A stretch of DNA of 64,000 nucleotides from Mesocentrotus franciscanus (GCA_037976565.1 CP137671.1:27475813-27539812); one strand, 5' to 3'. Counted from the first letter of the stretch, positions 11,601-23,362 are shown. Numbers and translations: made by a program. The notes: generated from the letters alone by a model not told the origin.

Positions 11601-14269
11601 GCAATAATGACCTGAACTTGAGCATACCTTTCATGTCCATGATTTGATATATTTTCAGAAATGCCTAACAAGAGATGTGAAGAAGAGGCCTTCGATAGAG
11701 GAGCTACTCAACCATCCTTATGTGAAGAAACCGTTCACTGCAGGTATGATGTTGCTTCTACGTACTTCAGCAAGTGTGACATCTGTGCCCCTTCCCCCAA
11801 AAAAATATATAATTGATTAAAGGAAACCTCACTCCATGAAATAACTTCAGTTATTCTGAGAGATTTATTCTATTCTTGCCCATTAATCTAGAGTATTACC
11901 TTCTCAAGTGTCCTTCTCTTCCTCCTCCTCCTCCTCCTCCTCCTCCTCCTCCTCCTCCTCCTCCTCCTCCTCCTCCTCCTTCTCCTCCTTCTCCTTGTTC
12001 ATGATGATGTTGTTATATGTAGTTGTTACTAAATTAATGTTAACAATTTTGTTTAAATATACTTAGCGGAAAAGCCAACAGCAAGCCTCACCACAGAGCA
12101 CATAAGTGCCCTAGTGTCCCAGCTCAGCCAGAGTCAGATTAACTCACCAAGGAGTATAGCCAGACTTGCGCAGGTAACCACATTGCAAATTGTCAACTCT
12201 TTTGTCATAACGTTCGAGCACCTTTTCCCAATTTGTTTTGTACAGAAAATTGGGAAAATTATTAATTTTTTGGTACAGAGCAAATGGGACTAGATCTTGA
12301 AAGTACATCATAATGTTTCCAATTTGTGTTTCATTGATTGCAACTCAAGGAATTCATAACTTATCTTGTGTTTTATTGGATTTCCTCAAACTTTCAATGA
12401 TCTTTTGTCCTATTTGTCTGCTTTTATTAATACAATCTTAATATCAGGGTAGACTTTCCCTTTAATTGAAAGTCTGTTACATTAATTGAACAGGTTGCTA
12501 AAACCAATATGAAGCTTGAGGTCCTTTGCTGAGAACTACACTGAATTGGGTAATTGAGGAGGACTCATTACTCTTGGGCATTAGTGCAGGAAATTGGTTT
12601 CAAACCTGGATGGATTTGAAGACTATCACTCCATCCACCTAGCCCTGTACATGTATGTGTAAACTGCCTGTTGTGGAGGCATAGTTCTAATTTTCGGGCC
12701 CTCAGACCTTTTTTGTCTGGAAAGTTGGAAGGTATGGATGTACTGCTTACTCATTGTAGAATAAGAATTTAGATACAAATATTTATAATCTAGCATAACA
12801 GCAAAAGAATTTGACATCTTCCTCTTGTACTGTTGACAGGGTGTGGTGGAACAGATCAGTAGAGGGCAGCAGATAGACATATCCAGTGCGGTGAAGGGCA
12901 ATGCTCAACAGCAGGTAACATATCTATTCATCAGTGATAAAATATCTCGATATAAAAATCTATTTTAAAGTTGTGGTGTATCATTTTAACGATATAGCTC
13001 CAAGAGTATTCTGTTAAATTAAAAAACAGCTCTGGTAAAAAAAAAAAAAAAAAATTAGTATCACTTTGAGAAAATTGCACACTTATACAACTTCACATAT
13101 GTACCAAAAGAGCTCCTGCAAAGAGGAAAGTATTTATTACACTGTACAGTAAGTTCTCATTGTATTGAGTTTATTGTGCATTTTGTTCTGTTGTTCATGA
13201 TCCACAACAGATTCCACAAGCTCCATCACAATACCAGTACCCACATCAGCCACACCCGCATCCTCAACCCCACGCCCACCACCACCACCAGCAGGGGCAG
13301 GTATCGGGTCATGATGGGGGCTACCGATCCCAGCGCGCCCCTCTGAGGGTCATCAACTCATCAGACATGGCCTCGCATCATTCGCTTCTCAAGCCTCTCT
13401 CTATAGCACCCAAATATGACATCAGTTCCTGTCAAGAAAATGGACAGGTTTGTTTTCTTTTAAGCTCACCGCACACTTATCAATGTGACTGCTATCCAAT
13501 TTTTGAAGAAATCACAATTGCATAGCTGCCAATCAGTCCTATTTTGGAGGAATGATTCCTATTTATTTTTTTCTGAAAAAATCTGCACAAAAGCATGTAA
13601 ACCACCATGTATTCCGAACTTTGGCTAAGCAGATTCCTATTTTTTGCTGTGGAAGGTTAGCAGGTATGTAATTGGATTGGATATGAAATTTGAAATACTC
13701 ATCTACCTGATTTAGGTTCAGAGTACTCTGAAATTCTGATTATCCATTCATATAGCTATTCAGAACCTCAATCATTAAAAATATTACATATTACATGAAC
13801 AAGCACCTAAATTATGTTTAATATTATCATACATGTACATCACATGTAATATCATGTATGTATCTTGGATTATCCCCATTGTAGAGGTGTAGAGGTGTTG
13901 TGGCGTAGTGGATAAGTCGTCGGACTGTGGATCACAGGGTCCGCGGTTCAAGTCCCGCCGCAGCACTAATGTCCTTTGGCAAGACATTAATCTACACTTG
14001 CCACTCTCCACCCAGGTGTTAAATGGGTACCGGTAGGAAGGAATTCCTTGAATGCTGTGAGCGCCGAAATCGGCAGCCTAGCATAGCCGGGTAATCTTAG
14101 AGCGCCTTGAGCACCTTGCAAGGTGGATACGTGCGCTATATAAGAATCCAATATTATTATTTATTATTATTATTATTATTGCTGAATGATTAATAGATAA
14201 TGAATGAAGATCACAAGACCTGCTACAGTGTATGTCTATGTTTCTTTTCATTTGCAGATGAACACCTGA
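1845..14269 (+). CDS. TTK: Dual-specificity spindle-checkpoint kinase TTK/Mps1 (19-exon gene model)
   Basis: TTK/Mps1 phosphorylates KNL1 and other kinetochore proteins to recruit the spindle assembly checkpoint in mitosis. Coding exons, all with GT-AG introns: 1845-1974, 2240-2465, 2768-2874, 3541-3681, 4321-4372, 4884-4976, 5671-5811, 6461-6775, 7046-7274, 8093-8191, 8898-9055, 9873-10027, 10393-10613, 10980-11156, 11659-11743, 12067-12173, 12840-12914, 13211-13447, 14258-14269. They sum to 2760 nt, a single frame of 919 codons plus TGA, close to human TTK (about 857 aa). Order: TPR domain, disordered linker, kinase domain (about residues 498-770), tail. Exon 1 is the least certain: the ATG at 1845 keeps the phase but another start exon is possible. 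The kinase signature ([25 protein letters not shown]) is TTK-specific rather than a generic kinase. Confidence 0.93.
2240..3681 (+). CDS. TTK: TTK exons 2-4: N-terminal TPR domain
   Basis: These exons encode the tetratricopeptide domain shared by Mps1, Bub1 and BubR1, which helps place the kinase at kinetochores. Visible hallmarks: [11 protein letters not shown] at the start of the first helix pair, then [47 protein letters not shown] and [14 protein letters not shown]. The donor after exon 2 is chosen at 2465 (AAGGC/GTAGGT). Reading on to 2469 would meet TAG, and only this donor gives LKA-THDVDD in the right phase with exon 3. Introns are 302 and 666 nt. This part identifies the gene as a checkpoint kinase independently of the catalytic domain. 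Confidence 0.9.
4321..7274 (+). CDS. TTK: TTK exons 5-9: disordered linker with Asp and Gln tracts
   Basis: This segment joins the TPR and kinase domains and in the family carries regulatory phosphosites. Exons 5-7 encode Ser/Thr/Pro-rich sequence with a basic patch (FGSSRRKRR) at the end of exon 7. Exon 8 (6461-6775) contains a run of 13 aspartates made from mixed GAT/GAC codons, so it is not a young pure triplet expansion. Exon 9 (7046-7274) is rich in Gln, Met, His and Pro (QWQQQQQWQ). No conserved fold is visible. Intron phases connect exactly. The segment's length and composition differ from vertebrate TTK, as expected for a fast-evolving linker. Confidence 0.85.
4396..4577. mobile_element. 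Palindromic MITE fragment (family A)
   Basis: The fragment lies in TTK intron 5. It contains the family core TAGTCAGAATGCAAATTGCATACATTA, GTTGCTAGGTAGGACA and GGCTTGTCCTACC, also seen at 26.4, 31.5, 33.1, 47.6, 50.5 and 55.0 kb. Here the left arm is diverged and the right arm is missing beyond the central loop. Confidence 0.6.
8093..11743 (+). CDS. TTK: TTK exons 10-15: protein kinase domain
   Basis: A complete Ser/Thr/Tyr kinase domain. Exon 10 ends in the glycine-rich loop (IGKGGSSK), typical of TTK in lacking the usual third glycine context. Exon 11 carries the ATP-binding lysine in LALKYVKL (about residue 527). Exon 12 has hinge [10 protein letters not shown]. Exon 13 has the catalytic loop HSDLKPAN (Asp about 621), DFG (Asp about 638), the activation segment [11 protein letters not shown] and a SPE in place of APE. 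Exon 14 has [20 protein letters not shown] and exon 15 HPYVKK, the end of the C-lobe. All catalytic residues are present, so an active enzyme is expected. A GAT microsatellite lies in the intron after exon 10 and a TCC one after exon 15. Confidence 0.95.
8543..8640. repeat. (GAT)n microsatellite
   Basis: A nearly pure GAT/ATG triplet tract in TTK intron 10. Long poly-Ser or poly-Asp frames across it are not genes. Confidence 0.95.
11911..11996. repeat. (TCC)n microsatellite
   Basis: A TCC/CTC triplet tract on the + strand in TTK intron 15. It could thicken the local pyrimidine content but lies about 70 nt before the acceptor at 12066. Confidence 0.95.
12067..14269 (+). CDS. TTK: TTK exons 16-19: C-terminal tail with His/Gln-rich region
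   Basis: After the kinase domain, exon 16 encodes a Ser/Gln-rich helix-like stretch ([15 protein letters not shown]). Exon 17 encodes a short linker ending in AQQQ. Exon 18 encodes a Pro/His/Gln-rich segment ([16 protein letters not shown]) followed by a Ser-rich region. Exon 19 contributes only Met-Asn-Thr before TGA at 14267-14269. The acceptor before exon 19 is TTCATTTGCAG. If it were skipped, exon 18 would run on past its donor GTTTGT. The tail is longer and more His-rich than in vertebrate TTK. I could not place a poly(A) site; the 3' UTR continues beyond 14269 for an unknown distance. Confidence 0.82.
13889..14180 (+). mobile_element. tRNA-derived SINE (family 1) with ATT tail
   Basis: The element lies in the last TTK intron. 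The head is tRNA-like: an A-box-like TGGCGTAGTGG at 13901-13911 and a B-box GGTTCAAGTCC at 13945-13955. It is followed by a body beginning TTTGGCAAGACATTAATCTA and a tail GAGCGCCTTGAGCACCTTGC..GGTGGATACG..GCGC ending in ATT repeats. The same body motif occurs in the SINE-like heads at 37.0, 38.2, 42.7, 55.7, 56.9 and 61.6 kb. The tail resembles the end of the CR1/L2-like LINE remnant at 22.5 kb. Confidence 0.85.
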
Positions 14270-17200
14270 ATATACGTAGGTCTTTCCATGACAATGATTC
14301 AAGGATAACTGAATGAGCTTTGATCATTGCCTGCAAGAGCAGAAGATACCAAAGAAGCAGATTGAGTGCTGAAACTGAACAGAATGGCAAAGAGAAGAAA
14401 TGATGTACTGTATCATGTGCAAAATCAATCAAAAATATATCAGGAGAGTCATATAATTTGGTGATTGATGATTTAATAGGATGTCATAGTCTCCATTGGA
14501 TACTGGTCACGTAGATTTAGCATCAAGAACTCAATTGAAACATAGTATATGTTATGCAATTGTTTTGACAAAGAAAGACACTTTGTTATAGGGGGCAGTG
14601 TAATGCAAAATTGCAAATAGTTCTAGACAAGGCCTTACTCTGCAAGATAGATATTTTTGTCATATTGGTGTTGTGTCTTTGTTTATATAAATCATGTTCA
14701 AAATTTGAAATCAAGGACTGGCCACAAAAGACTCCTCCGATGTGTAAATTGAAAGTTGAATGTAGCACAGCACAATGTATTTTGCAGGAAAATTCCTGTC
14801 CAAAACCCACAAGGGTTGAAAAAACATAATTTTATCACATTAAGAGGAAGAGCTGTAATATTATGATGGGGATCATGTATACATTCCTACTATAAACAAG
14901 TACCAGTATGTACCCCTTTTAAAGCTAAAAACAACCAGATCTGGCAGTCTGATATATGTACTTGAGATTACTGACATAACTATCAATTAACTAACCCTCA
15001 TCAATTCCAGACATGGATTCCAATGTCACTAATTTTCACCAAGATACCCAGGCCAAGATAGATATTTATTGGAATCTCATACACTGCACATTGTTGCATG
15101 TTTAGAAATGCTCACTGCAAGTGCCTTTTCATGTTTCTCTGAGGCATACATGTATTTACAATTTTTTAAGAGGGTAAAATTTATGGGAGAATGGAGTTCT
15201 TGTATCTCTAATGATTATGAATAGAGTTGGGTAAAAAAATACACATATGGATGACATGTATTGTAATTACCTGAATTTATCCATAATTTGTTTTCTTTCA
15301 ATGAATTGCTGGTGTATGGTTAATGATTTATGCTATCCTGTAAAGTAAATAGAGAACGATATACATGTAGTACATTCATAAGGAGGACCGACTATTGGTC
15401 ATTGCGAAAAATAACTAGTGACTTCTGATTCTTCTTCTTCCTCTGTTAAATATTACCATAGTAGCAATGTTGCATAAAATGATTGCCAATGAAATGCTTT
15501 CATATTTCATATACATTGTACCTAGTATGCTTACATGCTCTAGCCGTATGATGCTTTCTAGCCTACACCTTGCAGCCGAGTTGAACGTACCAATTTCATT
15601 TTACGCTTCATATATAGATATCAAGATATCAATATATTAGATAACAACAAAGAAAATCAATTGATATTACATTTTTTTTCTTATCTAATTTGGACGAGTT
15701 GACATCTTATCATCCTTCCTGTTCTGCATAACAATTAATTCACAGCACATCATATATTTGTCTTTGCTCAATATATTGCTGTTCTGTTGCCCGTAGCGAT
15801 GTCGATTGATTTTTACCTATTACTTATGAAATTGAAACAATACTACTCAAAAGGGAATAGGTTTACATGCATATATTCATTATCTGTTTTATTCAGCAAT
15901 CGGAGTCATAATAGAGACTGACTAGTAAGGCTCATTTCTATCTTCAGATAATTCCTATTCCAATGCAGTGAACAAAGAGTGTTTGCTTCATTGCTTCTTG
16001 TCTACTAAAGGCCTGTGCTGATATGGTGCGGCAAACCACCGCAATGAAGCCGATGTGGTTTTGTTCAACGTGTAACGTGACTGGCAACTGCGCAAAAGAG
16101 GACTTACGCATATTTGGGTTATAGGATACAGAAATGAGAAGCATATTACACTTTACGTCATCATAAAAACAAACACTGCGGTTTGGCCTCGTAGTATCTT
16201 AAGCCTTAAGTATGTTAAGAAACAAAAAATGTGGCTTTCATGTATATAGTTGTATCTTCCTGTAATTATACACTTTGTGAAATATATGAATATATAAGTT
16301 TACTATTCAAACCTTTGTCAGTCTATGATATCATTGTGTACTTATGTTTGCATTCGTGTATGTTTGCTTGCATGTATGTTTGCCTGTGTGTGCAATGTGT
16401 AAAGTTGAGCATTTGATATGACATCTGGAATGCTTTCCTAATGCATATCATTTTGGGATACATGGCATATTTGAAAGACTTGCAAGTTTTCCCTTGAATG
16501 TCATTAAACATGGACACTTTATAATACGTGCATTATGTAATGGCTATATTAAGATTTTTAGTATCTGTAAAATTGCATTCCACTCAACAATCAAGTGGTT
16601 TTTTATTTTTAATATCACATACAAATGTAATTCATATACTTAAAAATATCTCAGAATACAAATACATGTACATAAAATAACAAAGGCGTAGGATACCGCC
16701 TGGAAATTAAAAGAGTAAACCGAATAAGATGGACAATAAGAGGCAAAAATAAACAAAACAATTTTCAAATAGTAGAAAATACAGGTATAGACATTGGTGG
16801 CATACCGACTGATTCAGATCAAAAGTAATTTATATGAAAATAATATTTGACTCGGATTGAAAAGTAGAAAATGATATTATGAGTGTATTTATGGAGTGTG
16901 AATGATTCTGAAGGTCTTTTATAATGGAATCGTCCAAGCTCAGAATGACAGTATGTGGAAAGAGCGAATTAAAGGTATAGAATGTGTTTTCAAATGAATG
17001 GTGATCTGTAATGGTAAAAACATGATCACAACTATTTTCGACTAAATACCCTGTCATAGGCCCCCTAGATATCATTTTCGGATCACGTAATTCGTCATTG
17101 TCATGTTCGTACATTCCAATAGGTGACGCACAAGGCTATTGAAATTGCCTTGGGTTGATTTTCTAAAGTAGTTGCTATCGTGGTTATATTACGTTGTCGT

Positions 17201-19076
17201 CTAAGAAATACAACAACACATAAATGACGTAAAAACTTTAGAAGACACAAGGTCAAAACGGTGAGATTATTCTTACCAGACAGCTTAGCTGTATAATGAT
17301 AATCTGTGTAATACCTATGATATTTAGCATAGGTATTACACAGAGTATCATGTTTTGGCTAAAAGTATAAATGTCGGGGAGCAAACGTAACAATACAGTG
17401 AAAATCAATAACAAATGCGTATTTTGCCAGTGACAACCACGTGGAAGAGAGACATGAGTTATACAACATATCTTTCCATACACAAGAACATAATGAAGAA
17501 AATTGTCCTGGTAGAGAAAAATGACAAAAGAAATGGGCTCTTTATATCCAATCTTGCTACAGTTAAATATATCTTACCAGCATTGGATCTTTAACATAAA
17601 ATTAATTACCGGGCCCTTATGTGACATATTTGTGTATTCCCATCATATATCTATATCAAGTGTCCTCATTTATTCGTATTTTTCATCAATCTTTTGTAGG
17701 CTTGTTTTTTTAATTTGATAATTCCAAAAATCTAATAACCTCTTTCGTAGTGAAATTGAAAGAACCCATTGCCCAGCATGAACAATCCTCATATAACCGC
17801 ACTAAGATTTTATTTCTACTTATTTTCAAGAATAATGAAAGCAGGCCAAATACATATAGTCTTAAAGGCCTTAATGGCTCCCGTTTTCTTCAGAATTTTG
17901 GAAACGTTACCCCAATAAAATTGAAAAAATAATAACAAAGGGCTCCTGGGTAGATGACATCATAATATTTTCATTTATACCAAGTCACTGCGTTTTCATG
18001 TATCCTTTTCTCTTTAAAAATCAACTCTAAATACTGCATTACCTATTGCATTGAGATTCAATGAAAGTGAAGTTGCAATAACGAGAGTGTATAGTCCTGA
18101 AAGCAAAAGAATTGAGATTGAAGCACGTGCTTCTCTTCTCACCGATTAAGTGTTAAAATCCACACAATTTCCCTTGATCGTTAAAATGCTTGAACTCCAG
18201 AAAATATGGAAAAACGTGATTTGTATGGGCGTGTCTCTCAATATTTGCGCGATAGAAAACACAGGTTTTCATTCAATTATCAACTGCTGCTCACATCGTC
18301 GAGAAGGGTGGATTTTTAGAATATCTTACAGTTGGAAAATGGTGAGTTCCAGTCCGAGATCTCAGTTTTACATATAAGTATTAGAAACAACGTAATGTTT
18401 TAATGAAATTATTATAATGATACGTTATTTACACATCCTCATATTACCTTTACTTTCCAATATTACAATTGTCTCTCATTGGCGAGAAAATAAAGCTAAG
18501 GACATTACACGTATGCTTTAATATAGTGCAGATAAACTTAATGGAGACGTAGAGTAAATTGTATTTTTCCTCGACGGATAGTTTAACACACAGTCGTTAT
18601 TTTTCTCTCGCTACATTTATGGTAAAATTAGCTAGTTTTCTGTTCTATCATTAAACGTAATTATTAATCAACTATGAGAAAGAATGCATGAGTAAATAGA
18701 TTAATGTCACAATGGAATTATCGGTAAATGGTGGTTATTATGAGGATGATATATTACTCTCCATAGTATATTTTGAGTAGTTTGTTTGTTTGTTTGATTG
18801 TTTGATTGGTTTTATTTCTGCGTTCAAAAAGATACAAATTCAAACTCAAATTACAAAAATCCGAACAATAACAAATACAATGAATAACATGTTTACAAAA
18901 GTAATTAAATAGAAGGTCATGTACAATTATATCATACAATAAACATGTACGAAGCATACACAAAAGATAACAAATACATAGTAAACATTTTTCAATAAAT
19001 TAGAGAGGTAATTTAGAACGCAGGACGTAGTGTACCAAGGATGATGACACTTGAGAGAAAACTGAAATTAGTGATA
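14270..19076. other. TTK 3' UTR and intergenic AT-rich sequence
   Basis: No recognisable gene. The first part is the 3' UTR of the kinase transcript; no AATAAA stands out, and an ATTAAA at about 16503 is only a weak candidate signal. A strong hairpin lies at 17298-17349. The stretch 18777-18960, with GTTT repeats followed by TTTTATTTCTGCGTTC, looks like the 3' tail of a minus-strand LINE or SINE, but I cannot classify it. All open frames here are short and without family features. Confidence 0.5.
17298..17349. repeat. Near-perfect 22-bp inverted repeat (hairpin)
   Basis: Arms 17298-17319 and 17328-17349 pair with one mismatch around an 8-nt loop (core CTGTGTAATACCTATG). No element of the same sequence was noticed elsewhere in the window. 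Confidence 0.85.
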
Positions 19077-19078
19077 TA

Positions 19079-20112
19079 CAGTGCGTATCAATAAAAAATG
19101 TACCCAACTTTGGTAGCTTCTAATTAAAATTTATAACCTATGTGACCTTGAAACATTTCTCATGGTAAAGAGTAACTAATACCCTGTCTAAAAAAAAATG
19201 ATACCATATTAATAATTGTGCTGCCACGGATGACTGAGCAGCAGGCTTTTCAAAAAGTATTGTCAAAATCTTCTTGTACCACGTTTGGGCTGCAGCATTT
19301 AATGTGGGTCAAAAGCCATTATGTTTGTGTTATCTCATTCCAAAAGCAATTGCTCACTTTTTACATTGACTATTGGCATGTGGAAAGAAAAGGGGTTAGA
19401 TCAACTTTAAAAAAAATGCTTATTACAAAAAAAAATTATAATATTCTCTTCGTTATGGTAATTACAATCTTGACTTCATTCGCATCCCTTCTCAATGAGT
19501 GATACAAAATGGATAAAGTTTATTTCCGATTTCATCTTTTTAATGAAAGTCTACTGTCAACTTCTTAGATGATTATCATCATATGTGTTCTTTTTTGCAT
19601 TTGGGTTTAGTAACCTTTGAGTTTTCATTCGCTATTCGAGATAACCAACTGATGCTCCTTTTGCGTGTGAAATGACGCAGTGGGCAAGTGAGCAGAGAGA
19701 ACTTAGATATCATGAGACAAGAAGTTAGAAGGCTGTTCAAAATAATCAAAGGTTATCCTATGGATTGAAACAAGGCTCTGTGAAAGCCTATATACATTGC
19801 ATCATTTTTAACAATTAAGCACTGAAGCACGAGACATAATTTAACATTTAAATGGATTTAAGAACGAAGAAGCACATGCATATGGCCTGACCCACATTCG
19901 TTCCATCAGCCCAAACTTGGTGCAAGGCGATTTTGACAAAAACAATTAAAAGCCATGGTGTTCAGTCACCCGTGGCAGAAATATTATAAATAGGGTATCA
20001 TTGCACAGAAAACAAGTTACTTTTCATCAATAAAAAGATTTCAAGGTCATATTGATTATTATTTTGTAATTAGGAGCTACCAAAGTTGGCCACCCTTTTT
20101 TAATACGCACTG
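19079..20112. mobile_element. Tc1/mariner-like non-autonomous foldback element
   Basis: The ends are CAGTGCGTATCAATAAAAAA on the left and its near complement ending TACGCACTG on the right, both flanked by TA (19077-19078 and 20113-20114), the target duplication of Tc1/mariner elements. The inverted arms are long: about 250 bp each (roughly 19079-19335 and 19860-20112), imperfectly complementary, sharing CCAACTTTGGTAGCT, ATGACCTTGAAA, CTGCCACGG and GTTTGGGCTG. The middle, about 500 bp, encodes no transposase that I can see, so the element must have been moved by a partner. Confidence 0.8.
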
Positions 20113-20114
20113 TA

Positions 20115-21886
20115 CAAACGGAAGAGTTAGCCGTCTCTACGTCACAAATCACTGACAAAATTGCCAATTTGAGTTTCGCATAGCTGCAGTGATCTCATAT
20201 TTCAAACCTTCGTAACTTCTTTATTATTGGTCTGATTTATTTCAAACTTTCGCCACTCTGTCTCTCTGATTTTTCTGCTATCATTCAAATGAACTTATAT
20301 TACAAGGGTTGGATTGCCCTTTATTAGATGAATATACACATCCTTTTACGCATAATTATGATTGAGGATGATTTTTTTCCCTTTATATTAGGCATTTGTG
20401 ACGCTTCAATGCAGTATTCGCATATTGTTTGTGATGTCATACGCCATGTATTGTATCTGTGAATAGTTCTATTGCACAAGACTCGATAAGTGACGCCCGT
20501 GTGAATTATTTCTCGCCACGTGATGCGCAATTGACCAATCAATAATTGTGCGGATTCGTTTTATCACGGATATAAAACCTTCTTGAAACAGTTATTGAGT
20601 ATTTTTTTTTTCAAGGAACATATACCCTCTCCTGCATGTCCTATATGGCAGCTTCTCTAATCGAATAAGCATAGAACCGTATCTTCTAAGAATAAAAAAG
20701 CACACTTTTTTCCTTTTAGTTGCTGGTATGTTGGGCAAACTTTGGAAAGTTTTAGAAATTGACTGCAACAAAATCAAATGAATAAATATACTGGTAAATT
20801 CAAGTACCTAATTTTAGGATTTCGCAGAAGTAATACAAATGAAAAACCCTCCTCTTCCTCTCTCTTCTCTCTATCGCCTTTTTTTTAACGTACTGGATTC
20901 GATCCTTTTCTGTCTCCACTTTATAATTACAAATATCTTTTACGTTTACCATCAATCTGACGTGAAATATGTTTAACAATTCTCCTTCATTTCTATTCTT
21001 CAATTTTGTTGCTTGTCAATATTGGTGAAAGATATGAGACAATGCAACTATCTTTTGACTGTTTTGATTTTACAAGCATTTGTCTACCAATACATGGAAA
21101 TGAAAGAATGAAAAGTAAAACAAAGGTCATATGACAACCTTGCAGTATATCAATTCCGAGATTAAAGTCGTTTAAAATGTGTAAAGTTTTAACTTAAATT
21201 TAACTGAAAAATATGGTGGTTTGGTGCTTATAAGTACATATCGCATCCACGACCTTCCAGCTTTACATGATTATGAAAGGACAGACATTTTCTACCGCAC
21301 AAAGACAAATTCATCGAAAACAAATAAAATAACCTCCAGCCACCATTAAATAGACTGTTGAATACACCCAGAGCATTGTTAGTAATTTTGAGTTTGACCT
21401 TCAATTACTTGGAACCATTGTTAAAAATCCAACACAGCTGTTTAATAGTGGGAATAGTGTATACCATTAACCAGGCTTTGGCAGTTGTGTCGTCCTAATA
21501 TTCATTTTTACACATAGAATAGCAAAATTCAGTTTATTACACGTCTGCAATTGATTTTTTAAAATGCTGTTGACGAAGGGATGTTACGGTGACACTATAG
21601 TCTTGCTCTGGGCCTTACTCCATCAAAGATAAAGGGTATATAGGGTTAGTTTTAGGGATAGGTTGCAGTAGATGTAGTAGAGTGTTTCTTTAGGCTCTAT
21701 ATGGCTGTTAAACAAAACAATGAAGCCTTGGGCCTAATCTAAACTTTTCAATCTCTATTACATGAAAAACGTGCAACGATGTGTGGCTGACACCTTACAT
21801 GCTTGCAAATCTCTACTAATTCAATACGTCATAACTCAGTCCGCGTGACGTAATTTAGGATTCATACGTAAATACCTAACTTACAG
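20115..21886. other. Intergenic, no feature recognised
   Basis: AT-rich sequence with only short frames lacking domain features. It includes short pyrimidine runs near 20860 but no structured repeat that I could define. Confidence 0.4.
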
Positions 21887-22515
21887 TGCCACAGAGAAGA
21901 TTACCCATGCTTTGACGTCATATCGTCTTGATTTTGGAAATGCTCTTTGTTCAACTTAACTCAAAATCAGCTTGTATGATTACAGAAATTACAGAATGCT
22001 GCTGTTCGTATATATAGTGACCCTCTCCAACACAGTCATAACACACCAGTTCTTAAAGCACTCCATTGGTTGCCCATGAGTGAACGCATTGTTTTCTAAA
22101 GATCTTTTGCTTTTATTGCATTGTGTTTATATATCTCTGATCCACAGTACAATATTAATTTGATAACTTATTTCATTCCGTCCACATCTTTACGCTCTCA
22201 AAAGTCCGGATTTCTTGTACTTCCTATATTATAGGCTCAATACTCAATTTAAGTGGGGAAAATAACCTTTCATGCAGGGCCTTTGCTGTGGAATGCTCTT
22301 CCTCGAGGGATTCGTAATAGCAGATCAGTTGAAGCGTTTAAAATTAATCATAAAAGATATCTGTTTAATTCCATATATCATTGATTGTTCTTTCATTTTA
22401 GTAAATACATCTAATTCCTGTTCCTTTGTTTATAATGCAGATTCTGTTATGTGATTTTGTGTGTGTGCGCCTTGAGCATTTGTTTTCAGGTGGATTCGGC
22501 GCCTTTCAAATATAA
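21887..22515 (+). pseudogene. CR1/L2-like LINE, 3' end of ORF2 (dead copy)
   Basis: Translation in shifting frames gives the C-terminal end of a CR1/L2-type reverse transcriptase ORF: KITHALTSYRLDFGNALC, then QKLQNAAVRI, TPVLKALHWLP near 22055-22080, and GPLLWNALPRGIRNSRS with EAFKINHKRYLF near 22280-22360. Internal stops and frameshifts break it. It is 5'-truncated, as is usual for LINE insertions. The tail (TGCGCCTTGAGCA..GGTGGATTCGGCGC) ends near 22515 and resembles the tail of the SINE at 14.1 kb. Confidence 0.82.
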
Positions 22516-23132
22516 TTAATAAGTCAATAATTTCGCCAAAACTGCTCAAAAATAATGCAGCATACAATAGATAATGTAGGTTTTTTTTTCACCAAAACAT
22601 CCAGGGGGAAGGTTTTATACATTTGTATTATTATAATTATAATAATACTATTATCATTATTATCATTATTATTATCATCAGTATCAATATTATTTTTTAT
22701 TGCTGTTATCATTACTATAATAATAAATATTGTTATGTCATAGTGTCTGATTTATGTTGCTTCATTTTATTCTACCGGGAAAAAAAAATGATAGGTAGTG
22801 AGCCTGAATGTTTAGATTTCATTAACATGAATTGAGTTTGAACGTGCCTGTTGTAATTAAGTTGAACGAATGAGAGGAAAATTGTCTAGATGCGAAATTT
22901 CGCATCACGTCGTATCATGTATCATTACATAATATGTAGATGAAACTATTGAGTTTTGCTAGGAGTTCGAAAATACGAAAAGAAAAAATATATACAAAAT
23001 AAAATAATAAACAATGGAGCTCCGTACAAGAAAAAATATATATTTCTCGAGATTTCGCACATAGGCCTTTCTCAAGGACTAATTAATTTTAATTAGAAAA
23101 TAAATTGTTATGCATCTAATGTATATTAATGC

Positions 23133-23165
<33 letters not shown>

Positions 23166-23344
23166 TTTATATATATATATATATAACTTGAGGTGATTTT
23201 AATCTATTGTTACCAATGATTTCATTTTACAGTATGTTTTATGATAGGACTGGGACCTTTTTGTTGACACACTAGAAATTTGATTGTAGCCCGGACTTGA
23301 TCAGAAACTAGCTGTTGCAAATTTGCTGTTGAATCCCCAAAAAG
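22516..23344. other. AT-rich interval with ATT and TA tracts
   Basis: Contains an ATT/ATC-rich tract at about 22620-22740 and a TA dinucleotide tract at about 23134-23184. A tubulin promoter could lie here, but no TATA box or initiator can be assigned with confidence. Confidence 0.45.
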
Positions 23345-23362
23345 ATGTCCTCTAGAAAGCAG
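23345..23362 (+). CDS. Candidate short first coding exon of the alpha-tubulin gene
   Basis: ATG at 23345 encodes Met-Ser-Ser-Arg-Lys-Gln and is followed directly by the donor GTAGGTGACC at 23363. The phase is 0, and the tubulin exon at 24184 also begins in phase 0 with Arg-Glu-Cys. Alpha-tubulin genes commonly have an intron right after a first exon holding only the start codon. This candidate would give MSSRKQ-REC instead of the usual MREC. It is the only well-placed ATG-plus-donor I saw upstream. A simple ATG exon elsewhere remains possible. Confidence 0.35.

Noticed and set aside
13901..13970. tRNA gene
   Set aside because: A- and B-boxes are present, but the sequence does not close into a proper acceptor stem and continues into a SINE body and tail.
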